NCBI RefSeq assembly: GCF_001942465.1
Contig: NZ_MKJY01000582.1
Coordinates: forward strand, 1 to 35,319
Direction of reading: 5' to 3'
Length of the DNA stretch: 35,319 nucleotides
Origin: Actinomadura sp. CNU-125
Lineage (GTDB): Bacteria; Actinomycetota; Actinomycetes; Streptosporangiales; Streptosporangiaceae
Part shown: positions 8,509 to 15,947 of the stretch, piece by piece
Position numbering within the stretch: the first letter of the stretch is position 1
How the letters are laid out: each line of letters begins with the position of its first letter
The notes under the pieces: model-generated
What the model was told of the DNA's origin: nothing
Database searches by the model: none
The model's input: the letters and a program-made list of their open reading frames with translations, nothing else
Translations under genes and position numbers: made by a program

Positions 8509-9407
8509 CCGGTGTGCTCCAGCCGGTACGCGTGCTCGACGAACCGCAGCGCGGCGAGACCGCCGTCGTACTCGAACCGTCCCCGCACGCACCGCGCGAA
8601 CGCCCGCACCACCCCGACGTACTCGTGCCACAGCGATTCCTTGAACCCCGTGTGCCCGTCGAGCATGTCGGCCCGCAGCGTCCGCCCGTCCACCAGCCGG
8701 ACCTCTACGTCCTTGCACTCGCCCGGATACGACCAGTCGAGCAGCACCCGCGCCCGCGCCGGCCCCGCCCGCAGCCCGATGTCGGCCCGCCGGTCGGTGC
8801 CCGCCGCGTCCCGCTCGATCCGCGCCGACACCGTCTCCGCCGGCCCCAGCAGCAGCCGGACCAGGTCGAACGCGTTCGGCCCGTTGTCGGCGACGCACCC
8901 GCCGCCGCAGCGCGCCGCGTCCAGGTACCAGCCGTCGTCGCCCGCATGCTCCTCGATGCGCTCCAGGTACCGGACCGTCACCTCCGCGACGGCCGCGCCC
9001 GCCTCCGCGCACTCGCGCGCGAGCCGCTCGACCGCCGCGTTGTGGCGGCGGTGGAACGCGGTGAACATCGGGACGTCCCGGCGTTCGGCGAGCCGCTCCA
9101 GCTCGGCCCCCTCCGCCGCCGTCAACGCCAGCGGCTTCTCCACGCAGACCGCGACGTCCCGCTCCAGCGCGTCCACGCAGATCCGGTGATGCACGTCGTT
9201 CGGCACCGTCACCACCACGGCGTCCGGCCGTTCCTCCTCCAGCAGCCGCACATGGTCGGTGTAACCCGGCATCCCGTGCGCGAACGCCTTCGCCGGGTCG
9301 CCGTCGCACACCGCGGCCAGCCGCACGTCCGGCGAGTCGCGCAGCGCCGCGAGGTAGAACCGGGAGATCACCCCGAGCCCCACGACCGCGACCCGCAGCG
9401 GCGCCAT
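8505..9407 (-). CDS. Gfo/Idh/MocA-family NAD(P)-dependent oxidoreductase
   Basis: This protein has 300 residues. The ATG at 9407 overlaps the previous stop (TGATG). The Rossmann motif is VAVVGLGVISRFYLAAL at the N-terminus. VCVEKPLALT near residue 95 has the family's EKP lysine, and a C-terminal alpha/beta dimer domain contains the aromatic WYLDAARCGGGCVADNGP loop that lines the active site. Members oxidise or reduce hydroxyls of sugars, inositols and related polyols. It lies between an Ldh2-type dehydrogenase and the small conserved protein, all coupled. The substrate is unknown; a sugar or cyclitol is the family expectation. Confidence 0.9.
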   Translation of the reverse strand: MAPLRVAVVGLGVISRFYLAALRDSPDVRLAAVCDGDPAKAFAHGMPGYTDHVRLLEEERPDAVVVTVPNDVHHRICVDALERDVAVCVEKPLALTAAEGAELERLAERRDVPMFTAFHRRHNAAVERLARECAEAGAAVAEVTVRYLERIEEHAGDDGWYLDAARCGGGCVADNGPNAFDLVRLLLGPAETVSARIERDAAGTDRRADIGLRAGPARARVLLDWSYPGECKDVEVRLVDGRTLRADMLDGHTGFKESLWHEYVGVVRAFARCVRGRFEYDGGLAALRFVEHAYRLEHTG

Positions 9408-10504
9408 CACCGCTGCTCCGGGACGGCGACGCCCGTGCGCACCGCGACCTCGTACAACTCCCCGTACAGATCGCGGCCCAGGGGGACGCCGTCGCGCATC
9501 CGCTCCCGCGCCCGCTCGTGCTCGTGCCACCCCGGATACCGGACGGGCTCGCCCGGCTCGGCGGGCGGGCAGTCCAGCAGCGCGCCGAACAGCGCGGCGG
9601 CGTCCGCCGGTGTCCGGTCGTGGAGCGTGTCCGGCGCGATCGCGACGGTCACGAAGCCGATGTCGTCGTCGCGTCCGGTCTCGCCGAGCGGGCCCAGGCC
9701 CGCCCCCGCCACCAGCGCGGCCAGCACCTCCACCGCCAGACCCAGCCCGAACCCCTTGTACTGCCCCGCCGCACCGCCGAGCCACAGCAGGTGCGCCCGT
9801 CCCGCGTCGAACTCGGCGGGATCGGTGACGGCGCGGCCCGCGTCGTCCGCGAGCAGCCCCGCCGGGACCGTCCGGCCCTCCCGGGCGGCCCGCCGGACGC
9901 GCCCCGTCGGCGCGGCCGTCGTGCTCATGTCCAGGACGAACGGCGGGTGCGGCCCCGCGGGCGCCGCGACGCTCAGCGGGTTCGTGCCCAGCATCGGCAC
10001 CGCCCCGCCGGGCGGCCGCGCGATCCGCTGCCCGCCGCAGTTCGCCGCGACCAGCCCGATCATCCCCCGCTCCACGGCCCGCAGCGCGTGATGCCCCGCG
10101 CACCCGAAGTGCGTCGCGCCCCGCACCGACACCATCCCGATCCCGTACGACTCGGCCCGATCGGCCGCGAGGTCCATCGCGGCCCCCGCCGACCACAGGC
10201 CGAGCGCCCGGCCCGCGTCCAGGAGCACCGCGGCGCCCCGATCGGCCAGCACCCGCGGATCGGCGCGCGGCTCCACCCGTCCCTCCGCGAACAACGGCAG
10301 GTACAGGCGGGTGAGATTCGCGAGACCGTGGGACTCCATACCGGTCAGATCGCCGTGGCAAAGCGCGCGCGCCGCCGCGTGCGCGCGGGCGCGCGGCACA
10401 CCGTGCGCGGCGAACACGGCGGTCGTGAAGTCGATCAGCTCGGCGTAGTGCACGCGGACACCGTCCGCGGCCTGCTCGGGGGGATCGGCGGCAAGTAAGG
10501 TCAC
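9407..10504 (-). CDS. Ldh2-type (malate/L-lactate/ureidoglycolate family) NAD(P)-dependent dehydrogenase
   Basis: This protein has 365 residues. The GTG at 10504 overlaps the deacylase stop (GTGA). The family signature GDLTGMESHGLANLTRLYL has the catalytic His. ATHFGCAGHHALRA and the block PMLGTNPLSVAAP follow, and FVLDMSTTAAPTG matches the NAD(P)-binding part of this non-Rossmann fold. Such enzymes reduce 2-keto acids or imines, or oxidise 2-hydroxy acids; relatives act on 2,3-diketogulonate, sulfolactate and cyclic imino acids. In this operon a 2-keto acid or imine step next to aminotransferases is plausible. The family is sure; the substrate is open. Confidence 0.9.
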   Translation of the reverse strand: MTLLAADPPEQAADGVRVHYAELIDFTTAVFAAHGVPRARAHAAARALCHGDLTGMESHGLANLTRLYLPLFAEGRVEPRADPRVLADRGAAVLLDAGRALGLWSAGAAMDLAADRAESYGIGMVSVRGATHFGCAGHHALRAVERGMIGLVAANCGGQRIARPPGGAVPMLGTNPLSVAAPAGPHPPFVLDMSTTAAPTGRVRRAAREGRTVPAGLLADDAGRAVTDPAEFDAGRAHLLWLGGAAGQYKGFGLGLAVEVLAALVAGAGLGPLGETGRDDDIGFVTVAIAPDTLHDRTPADAAALFGALLDCPPAEPGEPVRYPGWHEHERARERMRDGVPLGRDLYGELYEVAVRTGVAVPEQR

Positions 10505-12234
10505 GGCGCTCCGTTCGAGTCGTCGGTGAAAGCGATGAGCAGACGGGACACGGCATCGGCGAACGCCGCGAGGTCCGCCGCGTCGGCGAACTCCCCGTCG
10601 GCGTGCGCGTTGTTCGCGGCGAGATCGCCGGGCCCGAGGACGACCGTGCACGTCCCCGGGATCTGCGACATCCAGATCGCGTCGCAGGTGAACGCGGGCT
10701 CATCGGGGGGCCACGACGGAATCCCCGCGCGCTGCAGCAGCGCGTGCCCCCACGCGTGCCGGTCGTCCAGCACCGGCAGGCCCCGCTTCAGCCACTCCAG
10801 CCGGGTGATCGCGTGCGCGTCGGCGGCGGTGCGGGCGAACAGCATCGTGTCGGCGAACCGCGCCGCGAACGCGTCCAGCCCCCCGTGCAGCGCCGCCTCC
10901 ACCTCCCGCTCCATCCGGCGGCCCGCGTCCATGGACGAGTACGCGAGGTTCAGCGACAGCGCACCCGACCCGTACACCTTGTTGTGCCGCGCCCCCGTGC
11001 GCAGTCCCGCGACGCACACCGCCGCGCGCGCCGCGTACGGGTCCAGCGCGTGCCCGAGCCACTGCGCCAGGAACCCCAGCAGGACGCTCGCGTTGTGCCC
11101 CTCGCCCGGACGATCGTCGATCGCGTCCGTCCCCTCGACCACCACCCGCGCCGTCATCGACGCCGTGCACCGGGCGAGGAACCGTCCGCCGGTCGGCTCG
11201 CAGAACACGTTGAGCCGTCCGGTGTACCCCGCCTGCACCAGCGGACGAGTGCCGAACACGCCCATCGCCCCGCCCTCCTCGCCCGCGACCGCCTGCACCA
11301 GCACGCCCACGTCCCGCCCGATCGCCGGTCTCCTCGCACGAGCCGAACGGATCCCGGCGAGCAGCGCCACCGCGGGCCCCTTCGCGTCGATCGCACCCCG
11401 CCCGTGGAACCGCGCGCCGTCGAACGACACCGGTTGCTCCCCCGCGACGGTGTCGAGGTGGACGTTGAACATCACCGTGCGAGCGCCCGGCACCCCGTCC
11501 GGCCCGAGCCGGAGCACGAGGTTCGGCTGGTCCGCGAGGAACTCGGGCCGGTCCAGCGCCGCCCGGACGACCGCGGGCACCGGCCCCCGCTCCACGTCCG
11601 CCCGCACCGCCGGCGCGTGCCGCACCACGCGCATGCCGAACGCCGCCGCGTGCTCCGCGTACGCGAGCTGCGCCTCGCAGAGCCGATTCGTCCGGTCGCC
11701 GTCCCCGCCTTCGAGGGGCCCCGCGGTCGGCAGGCGGAGCAGCCGGACGAGCAGCTCACGATCGTCCCCGGTAAGCCCCGCCGCACCGCCGGTCCCATCC
11801 CCGGCGGTGGCCCAAGGACCGACGAGGCCGGTCGTCGCGAAGCCCTCGATGGCCGCATCCCCCTCGGGCGTCTCGGCCCCGTCGCCGGTGGCACCGCACG
11901 CGGCGCACGGGCACTCCGTCCCGGAGCCCGCCGGACCACCGCCGACCGAGCCCTCGCCCGCCGGGCGACCGGCTTCACCGCAACCGGTGCCCGGACGACG
12001 AGCGGCAGCCGGACGACCAGTGCCCGTGCCATCGGAACCAGGGCAACCAGAGCCTGCGCAAACGGTGCCCGTGCGAGCGGCACCCAGGCAACCGCCACCC
12101 CCGGGGCAACTGGCCTCTAGGCAACCGGCGGGCGGGCCGTCGGCGGGTGCGGCCCCGGCGGCCGGGTGACCGGGGGTCGTGTCCTCGGGGCCGGTCGAGT
12201 CGGGGGTCGCTCGGGGCTCGGCGGGCGGGGTCAT
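10501..12234 (-). CDS. M20-family metallopeptidase/deacylase (ArgE/DapE-like) with a Cys-rich low-complexity leader
   Basis: This protein has 577 residues. The ATG at 12234 overlaps the isomerase stop (ATGA). From about residue 158 it is a complete M20 enzyme. NVHLDTV gives the first metal His and Asp, GRGAIDAKGP the bridging Asp, AGEEGG the catalytic and metal Glu pair, FCEPT another metal ligand, and NNAHADGEF the C-terminal His. It should hydrolyse an amide such as an N-acyl amino group. The first ~155 residues are not M20: they are Gly/Pro/Thr-rich with nine cysteines (38, 43, 49, 59, 64, 85, 108, 110, 113). Their codons (GGT, GCT, CGT) differ from the rest, and they are built of short direct repeats. 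No signal peptide precedes them. A protecting-group removal step in the pathway is a reasonable inference. Confidence 0.88.
   Translation of the reverse strand: MTPPAEPRATPDSTGPEDTTPGHPAAGAAPADGPPAGCLEASCPGGGGCLGAARTGTVCAGSGCPGSDGTGTGRPAAARRPGTGCGEAGRPAGEGSVGGGPAGSGTECPCAACGATGDGAETPEGDAAIEGFATTGLVGPWATAGDGTGGAAGLTGDDRELLVRLLRLPTAGPLEGGDGDRTNRLCEAQLAYAEHAAAFGMRVVRHAPAVRADVERGPVPAVVRAALDRPEFLADQPNLVLRLGPDGVPGARTVMFNVHLDTVAGEQPVSFDGARFHGRGAIDAKGPAVALLAGIRSARARRPAIGRDVGVLVQAVAGEEGGAMGVFGTRPLVQAGYTGRLNVFCEPTGGRFLARCTASMTARVVVEGTDAIDDRPGEGHNASVLLGFLAQWLGHALDPYAARAAVCVAGLRTGARHNKVYGSGALSLNLAYSSMDAGRRMEREVEAALHGGLDAFAARFADTMLFARTAADAHAITRLEWLKRGLPVLDDRHAWGHALLQRAGIPSWPPDEPAFTCDAIWMSQIPGTCTVVLGPGDLAANNAHADGEFADAADLAAFADAVSRLLIAFTDDSNGAP
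11880..12130 (-). repeat. Degenerate short direct repeats encoding the Cys-rich leader
   Basis: GGTTGC recurs about five times in the minus-strand coding phase (on plus, copies of GGCAACC at about 12042 and 12087 and one split across 12118-12126). A decamer TGCCCGTGCC/TGCCCGTGCG recurs at 12021 and 12065. Third codon positions here carry many T residues, unlike the flanking genes. The pattern looks like expansion of short units rather than a folded domain. Confidence 0.5.
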
Positions 12235-13082
12235 CGGGCGGGGGCCTTCGGTGCGATGTCCGTGACGAGGCGTTCGAGGGCGTGGGCGCACTCGGCGAAG
12301 GTCGTGGGCTCGCCGTGTCCCGCTTCGGCGTGCGGGCGCAGGGCGACGTGGGGTTCGAGGGAGAGGACGCCGTCGTAGCCGTGGTCGAACAGGAGGCGGA
12401 GGCACTCGCCGACGTCGGCGTCGCCCTCGCCGGGCGGCACGTAGACGGTGTCCCCGCCCGCGCGCGTCGCGTCCTTCACGTGGACGTGCGCCACGTACGG
12501 GACGATCGCGCGCAGCATCGGCGGCGCGGGGTAGCCGTGCGGGACGCCGTTGCCGGTGTCGAACAGGAGCCGCAGGGACGGGCTGTCGATGCCGGTGACG
12601 AGGTCGAGCATCCGGTCGGCGCGGTCGCCCGCCCAGCCCGCGCAGTTCTCGTGGACGAGGACGAGCCCGCGGTCGGCGGCGCGGCCCGCGAGTTCGCGGA
12701 GGCGCGCGCGGGCGCGGCGGCCCCATTCGGGCTCGTCCAGTCCGCCGGACGGGTACGACATGATCCGCACGAGCCGGGTGTCCAGGACGGCGCAGCGGCG
12801 CGCGAGGGTTTCCAGTTCGCGGGTGTCGAGGGTGAAGTCGCCGGTCACCGGACGGGACCAGTCGCCGATCTTCGACGCGACGCCGACCACGGACGTTCCG
12901 GCGGCCCGCAGGTGTTCGGCGGCGCGGCGGAAGTCGTCCGCGGGCATCCGGGCGATGGGGGTGCGGTCGATGGTGCGCAGTTCGAGGCGGTTCCAGCCGA
13001 GTTCGGCGACGGCGGCGAGCTGGCCCGCGAGGTCGGGTGCGGCCTCGTCGCCGATCCCGGCGAACCGGACGTCAGCCGACAC
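12231..13082 (-). CDS. Sugar phosphate isomerase/epimerase (AP endonuclease-2-type TIM barrel)
   Basis: This protein has 283 residues. The GTG at 13082 overlaps the end of the upstream dehydrogenase by eleven bases. The start VSADVRFAGIGDEAAPDL and the barrel strands carry the expected metal ligands: the Glu in LVHENCAGW, the Asp in LLFDTGNGVPHG, the His in HVHVKDA and the Glu in LSLEPHVAL. These match IolE/IolI/hydroxypyruvate isomerase relatives, which move a carbonyl or epimerise in sugars or ketoinositols using a divalent metal. Coupled to a Gfo/Idh dehydrogenase on one side and a deacylase on the other, it probably works on the keto product of the dehydrogenase. Confidence 0.9.
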   Translation of the reverse strand: MSADVRFAGIGDEAAPDLAGQLAAVAELGWNRLELRTIDRTPIARMPADDFRRAAEHLRAAGTSVVGVASKIGDWSRPVTGDFTLDTRELETLARRCAVLDTRLVRIMSYPSGGLDEPEWGRRARARLRELAGRAADRGLVLVHENCAGWAGDRADRMLDLVTGIDSPSLRLLFDTGNGVPHGYPAPPMLRAIVPYVAHVHVKDATRAGGDTVYVPPGEGDADVGECLRLLFDHGYDGVLSLEPHVALRPHAEAGHGEPTTFAECAHALERLVTDIAPKAPAR

Positions 13083-14067
13083 CGCGCACCTCCGGCACTC
13101 CGGCGCAGAGGCGTTTGGCTTCCGTGAGGAGCCGGACGGCGTCGACCTGCAGGGGGAGCGTGCCGTGCGGGGCGGGCGCGGTCGTCGCGTAGCGCTCGTA
13201 CGTTCTGCCGAGGAAGGCCGGGAACGCGTCGTCGTCGAACGCGGTCCAGGTCGCCTCGCCGCCGGGCCGGACCGTGCGGAGCTGGGCCGTGTGGTCGGCG
13301 TCGCTGCACGGGTAGTGGCCGATGAGGACGCCGTCGTCGAAGTCGAGGGTGATGCGGCGTTCGCGGACGGGCGAGGTGAGGTCGGAGTCGATCTCGGTGC
13401 GGACGCCCGTGCGGTGCGCCAGCCGGAGGCGCGCGCGGCCAAGTCTCGGCGCCCGGTGGTCGCCGATGACGAGGTCGTCCCAGGACGCGTCGACGACGCG
13501 GAGCAGTCCCGGCGAGGTCGAGGGCGACGGCGAGGGCGTGCGGCACCTCGACGTCGAACGCGGTCGGGTGGGTGCGGGCGCGCGGGTGAAGCGCGGTTTG
13601 TTCTGCACGACGCGGATGCCGCGCAGTTCCCCGAAGCGGCGGCCGGCCACGGCCGTCCGGAGGCGGCGGGTGAGGGCGCTGTCGAGCCAGTGGGTGGCGA
13701 CGGTGATGTCGAGGCCCCAGCGGCGCCGGATCCGGGCGATCGCCGCCAGTCCGACGAGGTCCACGGCGAGGGGCTTCTCCACGATGATCTTGCGGTAGCC
13801 GAGTCCGGCGAGCCGGTCGAGCATCGCCGCCCGGACGTGCGGGGGCGTGCACAGGTGCACGACCGTCCGGTCCGGCGGGCAGCGGCGCGCGGCGTCCTCC
13901 AGCGAGTCGACGGTCGCCGCATCGGCCACGGGCGGACGGAACGGGTCGAAGGCCACGATCGGGACGGGTGCCAGCAACCCGGGAGCAACATCGCGAACCT
14001 TGGCGAGCGACGGCAGGTGCAGCCGGTGGCCCGCCCTGCCCATTCCAACGATGAGGGTGTGCAACAT
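13072..14067 (-). CDS. Gfo/Idh/MocA-family oxidoreductase, first gene of the operon, with two compensating frame changes
   Basis: The ATG at 14067 gives MLHTLIVGMGRAGHRLHLP, a clear NAD(P)-binding start; a GGAAAGGG lies about 12 bases upstream. The EKP lysine is in KIIVEKPLAVDL. The C-terminal half has FDDGVLIGHYP and ends PEVRGVG. The frame as written is open for 331 residues, but about 25 residues near 170-195 read as Pro/Ser/Arg nonsense. In a neighbouring frame the same DNA gives THPTAFDVEVPHALAVALDL, which looks like the real family sequence. So a missing base near 13597 and an extra base near 13513 seem to compensate each other. It likely opens the pathway by oxidising a sugar or cyclitol hydroxyl. 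Confidence 0.85.
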   Translation of the reverse strand: MLHTLIVGMGRAGHRLHLPSLAKVRDVAPGLLAPVPIVAFDPFRPPVADAATVDSLEDAARRCPPDRTVVHLCTPPHVRAAMLDRLAGLGYRKIIVEKPLAVDLVGLAAIARIRRRWGLDITVATHWLDSALTRRLRTAVAGRRFGELRGIRVVQNKPRFTRAPAPTRPRSTSRCRTPSPSPSTSPGLLRVVDASWDDLVIGDHRAPRLGRARLRLAHRTGVRTEIDSDLTSPVRERRITLDFDDGVLIGHYPCSDADHTAQLRTVRPGGEATWTAFDDDAFPAFLGRTYERYATTAPAPHGTLPLQVDAVRLLTEAKRLCAGVPEVRGVG

Positions 14068-14148
14068 TGCAGGTCAGTGCCCTTTCCGGTGCGTTCGGGG
14101 GTCGCCTGAAGGGCGGTGCGGGAACGTGCGTTCCGGCACCCGGGCCTC

Positions 14149-14177
14149 AAGCTAATTCACGGACAGTGAACAGTCAA
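14149..14177 (-). promoter_or_regulatory. Housekeeping-type promoter for the minus-strand biosynthetic operon
   Basis: Reading the minus strand, TTGACT (14177-14172) is followed after exactly 17 bases by TAGCTT (14154-14149), close to the actinomycete sigma-70 (HrdB) consensus. Transcription would begin near 14142 and give a leader of about 75 bases before the ATG at 14067. Confidence 0.65.
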
Positions 14178-14215
14178 CGACCGGTTGTCAAACCCTTCGA
14201 TCGATCGCCGGTCGT
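14177..14215. promoter_or_regulatory. Inverted repeat upstream of the operon promoter, candidate regulator site
   Basis: ACGACCGG (14177-14184) and CCGGTCGT (14208-14215) are perfect arms around a 23-base spacer. The spacer contains the perfect palindrome CGATCGATCG (14198-14207). The site abuts the -35 of the minus operon, within the divergent intergenic region. An activator or repressor site for the cluster is likely; which protein binds is unknown. The GlxA-like regulator encoded 600 bases away is one candidate. Confidence 0.5.
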
Positions 14216-14328
14216 CCGGTGAGCAGCGATTGTTACCCGAAGTGACAAGTCGATTGCCGGGTGCCATGAATCCGGGGCGGCGTGGGCATCACCATCGCCG
14301 TTCCCTCCGATCACGACAAAGGAGCTTC

Positions 14329-14676
14329 ATGCCCGCACCCGCACGGATCGCCGCCGTCACCGCCCTGACGGCCGGTCTGCTCACCGCCGCCTCCCCCGCG
14401 AGCGCCGCCCCCGCACAACCCGAAGGCAAGATCGTCGTCTTCGTCACCGAGGGCGCCGAGGTTTCGTTGGCGGGCACCGAACTGCGGGAATACCCGCCGT
14501 CGTCCGCCTGCCAGGCGTTTCCGGCGGGCGCGCACGTCGTCGCAAATCAGAGCACCGGGCGACTGCTCTTCTTCGCCGACCCCTTTTGCCTGACGCCCGC
14601 CCCGCCGCCGTTCAATTTCATTCCCCCAGGTCACGGGGCGCACGTGTCCCCGACCGGCGGTTTCCGGGTCGGCTGA
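14329..14676 (+). CDS. Small secreted protein of unknown function
   Basis: This protein has 115 residues. The ATG at 14329 follows AAAGGAG at ideal distance. A Sec signal peptide of about 28 residues (MPAPARIAAVTALTAG, ending in a SPASAAPA cleavage region) leads into a mature protein of about 87 residues. The mature part has two cysteines, in SSACQAFPAGAHVV and ADPFCLTP, which could form one disulphide. The mix of KIVVFVTEG, a Cys-containing turn and a second Cys near the end faintly recalls small secreted beta-sandwich or crystallin-like proteins of actinomycetes, but I do not recognise it firmly. It is transcribed divergently from the biosynthetic operon and followed by a terminator. Confidence 0.8.
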   Translation: MPAPARIAAVTALTAGLLTAASPASAAPAQPEGKIVVFVTEGAEVSLAGTELREYPPSSACQAFPAGAHVVANQSTGRLLFFADPFCLTPAPPPFNFIPPGHGAHVSPTGGFRVG

Positions 14677-14696
14677 CCCCGAACGGCACGCACGCG

Positions 14697-14718
14697 CCCC
14701 GTCCCCACCGGGACGGGG
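14697..14718 (+). terminator. Hairpin after the small secreted protein gene
   Basis: CCCCGTCCC pairs with GGGACGGGG around a loop of 4 bases. It lies 20 bases after the stop and before the regulator gene, as expected for a GC-rich actinomycete terminator. Confidence 0.65.
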
Positions 14719-14796
14719 CCGTCCCCGGGCGTGTGCCGGGGCCGTCCGCGTTGTGATATCCACAAGACGGGACGGCTCCGAGGCGGGCGGGAGGCG

Positions 14797-15838
14797 ATGG
14801 GTACGGGCATCGACCTTCTTACCGGCGCGTTCTATCCGGACGACCGGGTCCGCGAGGAGGCCCCGTCGCGGCGGCTGGCCGTGGTCGTGTTCGACGGCGC
14901 GCTCCTCGGCAGCATGTCCTTCGCCTGCGGCGTGTTCGACATCGCCGCGCACTACGGCGCCCTGCCCGACGTCGACCTGCGGATCGTCGCGGGCGAACCC
15001 GGCACCGCCATCGTCGGCGGCGGGCTGACCTGTCCCGTGCCCCACGACCTGGAGACGATCCGGACCGCCGACCTGATCGTCGTCCCGAACCTGCCGCAGC
15101 CGACCGCCGAACGGCCGCCCGCGCCGGTACTGGACGCGCTGCGCACCGCCCACGCGCGCGGCGCGCGGGTCGCCGGGCTGTGCAGCGGGACGTTCGTCCT
15201 CGCCGCCGCGGGCCTTGCTGGACGGACGCCCGGCGACGACGCACTGGTCGATGGCGGACCGGCTGGCCGAACTGCACCCGGCCGTCCGCGTCGACGCGTC
15301 CGTCCTGTACGTGGACGACGGGGACGTGCTGACCGGGGGCGGCGGCGCGGCGGGAATGGACCTGGGGCTGCACCTGATCCGGTCGATGCTGGGCGCCGCG
15401 GACGCCAACCGGCTGGCCCGCGCCATGGTGGTGCCGCCGCACCGTGCCGGCGGGCAGGCGCAGTACATCGAGTCGCCGATCCCCCACCTCGACGCCGAGG
15501 ACCCGGTCGCCGAGACGATGGGGTGGGCGCTCGGCCGGCTCGACTCCGCGCTGTCGACGTCCGACCTCGCCGGACGCGCGCACATGAGCAGGCGCAACTA
15601 CGACCGGCGGTTCCGCGAGATCACCGGGTCCGCGCCCGCGCAGTGGCTGGCCCACCAGCGCGTCCTGCGCGCGCAGCAGCTGCTGGAGACGACCGATCTG
15701 CCGGTCGACGAGGTCGCCCGCCGCTCCGGGTTCCCGTCCGCCGCCGCGCTGCGCGTCCGGTTCCGCCGGGTCACCGGCGTCCCGCCGACCGCCTACCGCG
15801 AGACGTTCACGCACCGTCCGGCGGACGAGGCGTCCTGA
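14797..15838 (+). CDS. GlxA-like AraC-family transcriptional regulator (DJ-1/PfpI plus AraC HTH), one suspected indel
   Basis: The ATG at 14797 follows GGGAGG. Residues 20-190 form a DJ-1/PfpI-like sensor domain starting RRLAVVVFDGALLGSMSF, with the nucleophile-elbow-like AGLCSGTFVLAAAGLL. The C-terminal AraC domain has two helix-turn-helix units: TSDLAGRAHMSRRNYDRRFR and VDEVARRSGFPSAAALRVRF. The frame breaks near 15211; taking out one base of GGGCCTTGCTGG restores GLLDGRPATTHWSMADRL. The repaired protein has about 346 residues, usual for this family. Such proteins are often transcription activators; the sensor domain is thought to bind a small molecule and is usually not an active enzyme. 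Targets may be its neighbours. Confidence 0.85.
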
Positions 15839-15947
15839 AACCGTCGCCCGTTGGCCGAAAACGGGCTCCCGCCGGGACGGCCGTCCCAGCAAAATCGGAT
15901 CACCCCGCATGAACGGACCCCGCCGAAACGGAAGGGACGACCCGCCC

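Noticed and set aside
10526..12169. Plus-strand open frames opposite the M20 gene
   Set aside because: No domain is seen and the composition is low-complexity; the minus strand has a complete M20 metal site.
15909..15947. Upstream ATG at 15909 as the start of the PLD-like protein
   Set aside because: It has no ribosome binding site and would put a charged stretch before the signal peptide; the ATG at 15948 fits better.
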